Translations under genes and position numbers: made by a program
Assembly (NCBI GenBank): GCA_018223435.1
Contig: JAGTTO010000001.1
Span: forward strand, 2,418,001 to 2,482,000
DNA: 64,000 nucleotides
From: Lachnospiraceae bacterium Marseille-Q4251
GTDB taxonomy: Bacteria; Bacillota; Clostridia; Lachnospirales; Lachnospiraceae
Direction of reading: 5' to 3'
Notes under the pieces: generated by a model
Database searches by the model: none
What the model was told of the DNA's origin: nothing
Seen by the model: only the letters and a program-made list of their open reading frames with translations
In this document: one piece after another, positions 58,845 through 64,000 of the stretch
Layout: each line of letters opens with the position of its first letter
How positions within the stretch are numbered: position 1 is the stretch's first letter

Positions 58845-60554
58845 ATGAAAACATTACTGATTGCGATCAATGCGAAATACATTCATTCCAATCTGGCGGT
58901 TTATAGCCTTAAGGCCAGCGCCGGCCAGTGGAAGGATGAGGTGGAGATTGCAGAATATACGATCAATCATTTGCGAGAAGATATTCTGGCGGATATTTAC
59001 AGGAGGAAACCGGATGTGGCGGCCATTTCCTGCTACATCTGGAACATGGAATACGTCCAGTCTCTTTTGAAGGACTTAAAAAAGGTCCTGCCGGAGGTCG
59101 ATATCTGGCTGGGAGGCCCGGAGGTTTCTTACGACTGCGAGGAGGTCCTTGTCCGGGAACCCAGCGTGCGGGGAATCATGGCCGGAGAAGGGGAGACCAC
59201 CTTCCGGGAACTTCTGGGCTGGTATCACGGGGAGGGCAGTCTTGCTGAGATTAAGGGACTGGTCTACCGGGATGAGGCGGGAAAGTTCTGCCGCACCGGC
59301 GTGCGGGAGTATGAAAAGCTTGATGAACTGCCTTTTGTCTACGGAGACATGACAAAATTTCAGAACCGGATCATATATTATGAAAGCAGTAGAGGCTGCC
59401 CTTTTTCCTGCAGCTACTGTCTTTCCTCGATTGACAAACGGGTGCGCTTCCGGAGCCTGCCTCTGGTGAAAAAAGAGCTGGCCTTTTTCCTGGAGCAGAA
59501 GGTTCCCCAGGTGAAATTTGTGGACCGGACCTTCAATGTGAACCATGCCCGGACCAAGGAGCTTCTCCGTTTCATAAAGGAGAACGACAACGGTATCACG
59601 AACTTCCATTTCGAGATCTCGGCGGATCTTCTGGATGATGAGGAGATCGGGCTTCTGAACAGCCTCAGGCCGGGTCTCGTGCAGCTGGAGATCGGCGTCC
59701 AGTCCACCGACGGGCAGGTGCTGACGGCCATTCACCGGGCGGTGGATTTTGATGTGATCGTCGATAAGGTGAGACGGATCCAGAAGGGCAGAAACGTGCA
59801 TCAGCATCTGGATCTCATCGCCGGCCTTCCCTATGGCACGCTGAAAGAGTTCCGGAGCTCCTTTAACGATGTCTACAGCTTACGGCCCCAGCAGTTCCAG
59901 CTGGGCTTTCTGAAGGTCTTAAAGGGCTCGGAGATGGGCAGAAGAGCCGAGGAGTTTGGCGTGGTGAGGACGGACCGGCCTCCCTACGAGGTCCTTTCTA
60001 CCGACTGGCTGAGCTACGGCGAGGTGCTGAAGATCAAAGGCATCGAGGAGATGGTGGAGGTCTATTACAACAGCTGGCAGTTTGCTCGGACTGTGGAGCT
60101 TCTGACGGAGGAGTTCGAGGACTATTTCGGGCTCTATGAGGCGCTGGCGGACTTTTATGAGGAGCAGGGCTACAATGGACGGAGCCATTCGAGGATGGAG
60201 CGGCTTCTGATCCTCCGGGAATTTGCCCTTTCGCTTAATCCGGCCCGGCAGTCCGCCTTCGACCAGGCCCTTCTCATGGACCTTTACGCCCGGGAGAAGA
60301 GCAAGAGCCGGCCGGCTTTCGCTCCGGATCTTTCCGGCCGGAAGAACGAGATCTACGAATTTTACAAAAAAGAAGCCGGGGAGCATCAGTATCTCACCGG
60401 CGATACCTACGAAGCCATGAACGCCCGGCAGCTTCTGAACCAGACCCACCTGGAGATCCTTTCCGAGGAGACGGAAAAATGGTATCTTTTCGATTATCAG
60501 AAGCGGGACCCGCTGACCGGGGACGCCAGAATCATTCAAATACAGAACATCTAA
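58845..60554 (+). CDS. B12-binding-domain radical SAM protein with DUF4080
   Basis: This 569-aa protein has an N-terminal cobalamin-binding-type domain (about residues 1-140, with GGPEVSYD), a radical SAM core with the cluster motif CPFSCSYC (Cys185, Cys189, Cys192), and a C-terminal DUF4080 domain (about 380-569). Radical SAM enzymes of this class often methylate or rearrange unactivated carbons; no substrate is known for the DUF4080 type. The classic cobalamin His motif is not evident, so cofactor binding is unsure. The ribosome-binding site is weak (AAAGGA at about 14 bp). It heads a set of genes with a DnaQ-type exonuclease 18 bp downstream. Confidence 0.9.
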   Translation: MKTLLIAINAKYIHSNLAVYSLKASAGQWKDEVEIAEYTINHLREDILADIYRRKPDVAAISCYIWNMEYVQSLLKDLKKVLPEVDIWLGGPEVSYDCEEVLVREPSVRGIMAGEGETTFRELLGWYHGEGSLAEIKGLVYRDEAGKFCRTGVREYEKLDELPFVYGDMTKFQNRIIYYESSRGCPFSCSYCLSSIDKRVRFRSLPLVKKELAFFLEQKVPQVKFVDRTFNVNHARTKELLRFIKENDNGITNFHFEISADLLDDEEIGLLNSLRPGLVQLEIGVQSTDGQVLTAIHRAVDFDVIVDKVRRIQKGRNVHQHLDLIAGLPYGTLKEFRSSFNDVYSLRPQQFQLGFLKVLKGSEMGRRAEEFGVVRTDRPPYEVLSTDWLSYGEVLKIKGIEEMVEVYYNSWQFARTVELLTEEFEDYFGLYEALADFYEEQGYNGRSHSRMERLLILREFALSLNPARQSAFDQALLMDLYAREKSKSRPAFAPDLSGRKNEIYEFYKKEAGEHQYLTGDTYEAMNARQLLNQTHLEILSEETEKWYLFDYQKRDPLTGDARIIQIQNI

Positions 60555-60572
60555 AGAGATAAGGAGACGAAA

Positions 60573-61286
60573 ATGACAGATGAAATCATAGCCCTGGACC
60601 TTGAGACCACAGGCCTGAATCCCCGTACCGACTCCATTCTGGAGATTGGCGCGGTCCGGATCAAAAATGGCCGGGTGCAGGACACCTATGCGGCTTTTAT
60701 CAATATCGGAAAAAAGATCCCGGAATTTATCGTAGGGCTCACCGGCATCACGGACGAGATGGCGGCGGGGGGCCTTTCCCTTCCGGAGGCCCTGGAAGGC
60801 TTCCTTGATTTTGCCAGGGAGACGCCGGTTCTGGGCCACAACATTACCTTTGATTACAGTTTCCTGAAGCAGAATTTTGCAAACCTCGGCCAGAATTTTG
60901 ACCGGGAGGGCATAGATACTCTGGCCATCGCGAAAAAGTTCCTGCCGGAGCTTCCGAGCCGCTCCCTGGAGGCCCTCTGCCTTCACTATGGCATCGGTCA
61001 GGAGAAGAAACACCGGGCCTATGAGGATGCGGTTTCGGCCTACCGCCTGTACGAGTGTCTGGGCCGGGAATTCCAGAGTGTGAGCCCCGCAGCCTTTGAC
61101 CCGAAGCCCCTGTTTTATCAGGTAAAGAAGGAAAGCCCCATCACGATTTCACAAAAACGGTACTTGAATGATTTGATAAAATATCATAGAATAGAGACGG
61201 ACGCTGTCCCTGAGAAACTGACCAAAAGCGAGGCGTCCCGGATGATCGATAACATTATTTCCCGGTACGGAAAAATCAAGAGGTGA
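60573..61286 (+). CDS. DnaQ-like 3'-5' exonuclease (DEDDh)
   Basis: This 237-aa protein has the three exonuclease motifs: ALDLETTG (Asp9, Glu11), GHNITFDYSFL and HRAYEDAVSAY with the catalytic His. It resembles the epsilon subunit of DNA polymerase III but lies alone and has an extra C-terminal part (about residues 175-237). It probably trims DNA ends in repair or replication; RNA as substrate cannot be excluded. AAGGAG precedes the ATG. It is 18 bp after the radical SAM gene and 5 bp before a tiny membrane-protein gene. Confidence 0.92.
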   Translation: MTDEIIALDLETTGLNPRTDSILEIGAVRIKNGRVQDTYAAFINIGKKIPEFIVGLTGITDEMAAGGLSLPEALEGFLDFARETPVLGHNITFDYSFLKQNFANLGQNFDREGIDTLAIAKKFLPELPSRSLEALCLHYGIGQEKKHRAYEDAVSAYRLYECLGREFQSVSPAAFDPKPLFYQVKKESPITISQKRYLNDLIKYHRIETDAVPEKLTKSEASRMIDNIISRYGKIKR

Positions 61287-61291
61287 AAACT

Positions 61292-61399
61292 ATGATGAAT
61301 TTTAACAATAAAAAAACACAGAAAACCATTGCAGCAGTGATCTGCGTTCTTCTGGTGATCGCTATGATTCTGCCCATGGTTTTGAGTTATCTGGAGTAA
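61292..61399 (+). CDS. Small single-helix membrane protein, 35 aa
   Basis: The frame encodes a polar, basic start (MMNFNNKKTQK), then one hydrophobic helix (IAAVICVLLVIAMILPMVL) and ends SYLE. AGAGGTGA lies 6-8 bp before the ATG, and the gene fits tightly between the exonuclease (5 bp) and the VanW gene (21 bp). That spacing, the ribosome-binding site and the clean membrane-protein composition support a real gene. I do not recognise its family with confidence. It may work with one of its neighbours at the membrane. Confidence 0.7.
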   Translation: MMNFNNKKTQKTIAAVICVLLVIAMILPMVLSYLE

Positions 61400-61420
61400 G
61401 TCGGCAAGAGGAGTGACTGA

Positions 61421-63064
61421 ATGAAAAAAAGTAAGAAAGCAGGCCTGATCCTGACCGTCGGCGCGGCTCTTTTTCTGGCAGCAGGAGCCCCGGCCCTGGC
61501 GGATGAGACAGACACCATCAGCAAGAATGTCTACATCGGAGGCGTGAACGTTTCCGGGATGACGGAGGAGCAGGCGACAAAAGCAGTAGAAGAGAAGCTG
61601 GGAAAAGGAACCGGCGGAAATTATACCGTAAAAATCGGAGATGAGACCACCACTGCCACGGCGGAGAATTTCGGTATGGAGTGGACCAACCGCGAGGTGG
61701 TTCATGAGGCCATGGAAGTAGCCAAGGGCGGCAACCTCATCAAACAGTACAAAGACAAAAAAGATCTGCAGGTGGAACCGAAAAACTTTGAAGTGGCCTA
61801 CGCTCCCAACGAGCAGGCTGTGAAAACCTATGTGGAGAAGCTTGCGGAAGAATATAACAGAGATGCAGAGGAAGGCGATATCACCTTTGCCAACGGTTAT
61901 CCGGAAGTGACCGGCGGAGAGACCGGCATCGCCGTCAACGTGGACCAGTCGGTTTCCTCCATCATGAAAGCGCTGGAGGGCGACGGTACGGAGCTCACAG
62001 TCGTGGCGGAGGTTCAGAAGCCTTCGGTGACAAAAGAAGAACTGAGCCAGGTAAAAGATGTGCTGGGAACGGCCACCACCTACTATGGTTCTTCCTATGA
62101 GAGAAATACAAACGTGGAAGTGGGAGCATCCAAGATCAACGGCACTCTCATTATGCCGGGAGAGACTTTCTCCGTGACGGCGGCGGTAACGCCTTTCAAT
62201 GCGGACAACGGTTATTATCCGGCGCCCTCCTACGAGAGCGGCCAGGTGGTGGACACCTACGGCGGCGGTATCTGTCAGGTTTCCACGACCCTCTATAACG
62301 CGGTGCTGAAAGCGGAACTCCAGGTGGATGAGCGTCACAACCATACGATGCTGGTTTCCTATGTGGATCCTTCCAAGGACGCAGCCATTGCGGAAGGTCT
62401 GATGGATTTCATTTTTACCAATAATACCGATGCGCCGATCTATATTTACGGCGTGGGGTATCAGGGAACGCTGAACTTCACGATTTACGGTCATGAAACG
62501 AGAGATCCGAACCGTTCCATTTCTTTCAGAAGTGAGACTTTAAGCCAGACCGATGCCAGCACAAACGTCAAGCTGGTGGCAAAGTCTGACCAGAACATCG
62601 GTTATCTTAATCAGACCCAGAGCGCGCATCAGGGACTGGAAGCGGTACTCTGGAAGGATATCGTCAATGCGGACGGCACCACCGATACGGTTCAGGTCAA
62701 TTCCAGCAGCTATCAGGCGTCACCGGCCATCTACGAGGTAGGTATTGTTTCACCCAATACCCAGGCTTCAGCGGCGATCCAGACTGCCATCGCCAACAAC
62801 GATCTGGCGACGGTTCAGGCAATCATCAACGGAAGCTACGGTTCCACGAGCACAGCTCAGACAGAAGCGCCTGAGACCAGCGCTCCCGAAACGAATGCAC
62901 CGACAACCGATACGCCGGAAACCAGCGCGCCTGAGACGAATGCTCCCGAAACGGACGCACCGACAACGGACGCACCGACAACGGACGCACCTGTCCAGGA
63001 TCCGTCAGGAGACATGGATGATAATATACCTGCGGATTCAGGCGAAGTAACGGTTATCGGGTAA
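61421..63064 (+). CDS. VanW family protein with peptidoglycan-binding-type domain
   Basis: This 547-aa exported protein has a signal peptide (residues 1-27, ending APALA-DE), a PG-binding-4-like domain (about 35-200) and a VanW domain (about 215-365; GETFSVTAAVTPFN and GGGICQVSTTLYNAVL are the hallmark). A C-terminal part (about 365-465) is followed by a low-complexity tail (about 475-530) rich in Glu, Thr, Ala and Pro (repeats of APET and TTDAP). VanW is linked to vancomycin-resistance clusters in enterococci, but family members are common in Clostridia without them, and the function is not settled. GAGGAG precedes the ATG at about 7 bp. A terminator follows. Confidence 0.92.
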   Translation: MKKSKKAGLILTVGAALFLAAGAPALADETDTISKNVYIGGVNVSGMTEEQATKAVEEKLGKGTGGNYTVKIGDETTTATAENFGMEWTNREVVHEAMEVAKGGNLIKQYKDKKDLQVEPKNFEVAYAPNEQAVKTYVEKLAEEYNRDAEEGDITFANGYPEVTGGETGIAVNVDQSVSSIMKALEGDGTELTVVAEVQKPSVTKEELSQVKDVLGTATTYYGSSYERNTNVEVGASKINGTLIMPGETFSVTAAVTPFNADNGYYPAPSYESGQVVDTYGGGICQVSTTLYNAVLKAELQVDERHNHTMLVSYVDPSKDAAIAEGLMDFIFTNNTDAPIYIYGVGYQGTLNFTIYGHETRDPNRSISFRSETLSQTDASTNVKLVAKSDQNIGYLNQTQSAHQGLEAVLWKDIVNADGTTDTVQVNSSSYQASPAIYEVGIVSPNTQASAAIQTAIANNDLATVQAIINGSYGSTSTAQTEAPETSAPETNAPTTDTPETSAPETNAPETDAPTTDAPTTDAPVQDPSGDMDDNIPADSGEVTVIG

Positions 63065-63070
63065 ACATAA

Positions 63071-63110
63071 GGGCGCCGTATGACAGCGAAAGCGTACGGT
63101 GCCCTTTCTG
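63071..63110 (+). terminator. Terminator of the VanW gene
   Basis: GGGCGCCGTA pairs with TACGGTGCCC (one G-T) around a 14-nt loop with CGAAAG, followed by TTTCTG. It begins 6 nt past the stop. The T-tract is short, so read-through to the next gene is possible. Confidence 0.75.
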
Positions 63111-63131
63111 TATATAAAGGAGGATGAAGAT

Positions 63132-63716
63132 TTGCATACCATGGTGACAGACGGCAGTTCCCGTCTCAAACCGGGCATGGAACTGGTGCTGACCAGATGG
63201 ATTGCCCTTTCGGGAACGGCGAAGCTGGCCGAAGAGAAGGAAGCGGAGCTTCTGAAACGCTTTCCGGAGACTTTGGTGCGGGAAGCCCGGCATTTTTCCG
63301 AGCTGGAAAACACGGAAGAGACGCTGAAGCTTGCCAAAGAGGTGGGAACAGATCCGAAGACCGGCGAGGATGAGAATGAATATTACCCCCTGGGGGAGGG
63401 CGGCATCTTAAAAGCCCTCTGGGAGATCGCGGACCGCGCAGGCCTGGGCTTAAGCGCGGAGCTTCGCAAACTTCCGATCCGCCAGGAAACCATAGAGATC
63501 ACGGAACTTTTTGACATTGATCCCTACCGGATGGACTCGAAAGGAGCCGTACTCATCGGCACCTTCCACGGCATGGAGCTCACGGAAAGACTGAACCGGG
63601 CCGGAATCCCGGCGGCAGTGATCGGAAGAGTCAGCAAAGGGCCGGAGCGGATCCTCTACAATCAGGAAATCAAGCGATACATCGAAAAATCAGTAAAAAA
63701 GGAGAAAGAAGCATGA
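63132..63716 (+). CDS. AIR-synthase-related / HypE-like protein, C-terminal domain only
   Basis: This 194-aa protein matches the C-terminal domain of AIR synthase-related proteins (HypE, ThiL, PurM): PLGEGGILKALWEIADRAGLG and FDIDPYRMDSKGAVLIGTFHG fit that fold. The full HypE is about 330 residues; the ATP-binding N-terminal domain is missing and replaced by about 80 helical residues. No hydrogenase-maturation genes are nearby, so the function is not HypE's in the usual sense. The TTG at 63132 is chosen, with AAAGGAGG 8 bp upstream; an ATG three codons later is possible. It overlaps the Lrp-type gene by four bases. Confidence 0.85.
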   Translation: MHTMVTDGSSRLKPGMELVLTRWIALSGTAKLAEEKEAELLKRFPETLVREARHFSELENTEETLKLAKEVGTDPKTGEDENEYYPLGEGGILKALWEIADRAGLGLSAELRKLPIRQETIEITELFDIDPYRMDSKGAVLIGTFHGMELTERLNRAGIPAAVIGRVSKGPERILYNQEIKRYIEKSVKKEKEA

Positions 63717-64000
63717 GAGAAGCAATTTTAACATTTCTGGAAAAAAACAGCCGGATCGATCTTCAGGAATTGGCAGTGATCCTGGGCACCGACGAGGCCA
63801 CTGTGGCCAATGAGATCGCAAAAATGGAGCAGGAGCACATCATCTGCGGCTATCATACCCTGATCGACTGGGACAAAACCTCAGCAGACAAGGTGACGGC
63901 TCTTATCGAGGTGCGGGTGACTCCCCAGAGAGGCCAGGGCTTTGATTCCATCGCGGAGCGGATCTACAATTATCCGGAAGTCCGTTCCGTCTATCTGATC
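63713..64000 (+). CDS. Lrp/AsnC family transcriptional regulator, 3' partial
   Basis: The 96 visible codons cover the N-terminal helix-turn-helix (NSRIDLQELAVILGTDEATVANEIAKME, in about residues 12-39), the linker and the start of the RAM ligand-binding domain (VTALIEVRVTPQRGQGFDSIA). The gene runs off the window. The start lies inside the stop of the AIR-synthase-like gene (ATGA), with AAAGGAGAAAG upstream. Such regulators usually respond to amino acids; the ligand is not known. In related genomes an aminotransferase often follows, which cannot be checked here. Confidence 0.9.
   Translation, partial: MREAILTFLEKNSRIDLQELAVILGTDEATVANEIAKMEQEHIICGYHTLIDWDKTSADKVTALIEVRVTPQRGQGFDSIAERIYNYPEVRSVYLI

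Noticed and set aside
62880..63000. Short tandem DNA repeat near the end of the VanW gene
   Set aside because: It is the low-complexity Pro/Thr/Glu/Ala coding tail of the protein, in frame throughout.
61421..63064. VanW as a sign of a vancomycin-resistance cluster
   Set aside because: No vanA/B ligase, vanH, vanX or vanRS-type genes are near; VanW-domain proteins are common in Clostridia outside such clusters.
63132..63716. Assignment as hydrogenase maturation protein HypE
   Set aside because: Only the C-terminal domain is present, the HypE C-terminal cysteine tail is missing and no hyp or hydrogenase genes are nearby.

Overview
The window reads as a chromosomal segment of a gut Firmicute, most likely a Lachnospiraceae (Clostridia). 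The reasons are strong AGGAGG-type ribosome-binding sites, monoderm-style secreted proteins, sugar ABC importers without their own ATPase, a V-type ATPase operon, and family members typical of that group (VanW, DUF4080 radical SAM, YtrA-type GntR, large sugar-linked ArsR-type regulator). The genus cannot be fixed from the sequence alone. Both tRNA genes lack an encoded CCA.

Layout. 1-8.1 kb: the end of a GH3 glycosidase, then a glycan-import locus (two LplB/LplC-type permeases, a large solute-binding protein, intracellular GH29 fucosidase and GH18 enzyme). 8.1-8.4 kb: a palindromic repeat element. 8.4-13.0 kb: MATE exporter, M18 aminopeptidase, EAL/degenerate-GGDEF protein. 13.1-18.1 kb: a six-gene operon with a YtrA-type GntR repressor and two ABC exporter modules. 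18.1-23.0 kb: DUF885 protein, esterase, trmB, LysR regulator. 23.3-31.8 kb: a complete nine-gene V-type ATPase operon (H-C-I-K-F-E-A-B-D). 31.9-32.8 kb: a large nested palindromic repeat and a decayed gene. 32.9-40.5 kb: surface functions (828-aa repeat protein with NlpC/P60 peptidase, small secreted protein, MalT-like LuxR regulator, Ig-like surface protein). 40.5-42.6 kb: a decayed SDR gene and an IS630-type element sitting inside more palindromic repeat sequence. 42.6-46.0 kb: AI-2E-family transporter, tRNA-Lys, second MATE exporter. 46.3-56.0 kb: a second sugar locus (ArsR-type regulator, solute-binding protein, two MalF/MalG-type permeases, acyltransferase, GH2, DUF4965-type protein). 56.1-64.0 kb: ftsH-marR, tRNA-Gly, radical SAM, DnaQ-type exonuclease, a 35-aa membrane protein, VanW, AIR-synthase-like protein, and the start of an Lrp/AsnC regulator.

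How the parts may work together. Each sugar locus pairs an importer with cytoplasmic glycosidases that lack signal peptides, which fits import of oligosaccharides followed by internal cleavage. Neither importer has an ATPase, so a shared MsmK/MsmX-type ATPase elsewhere is expected. In both loci a strong hairpin follows the solute-binding-protein gene, which could give more binding protein than its neighbours. Neither binding protein has a lipobox cysteine, unlike most in monoderm bacteria.

The least explained structure is a family of non-coding composite palindromes (8.1, 31.9, 40.8 and 42.3 kb). Each has outer arms made of a GC-rich hairpin whose sequence varies while its pairing is kept, around a core with TAGAAAATAAGG...CTTACGTCA ends. 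One copy is nested inside another, one complex is interrupted by the IS630-type element, and copies lie directly against the stop codons of neighbouring genes. A second candidate system is a pair of TAACC-N3-GGTTA palindromes upstream of two secreted-protein genes on either side of the MalT-like regulator.
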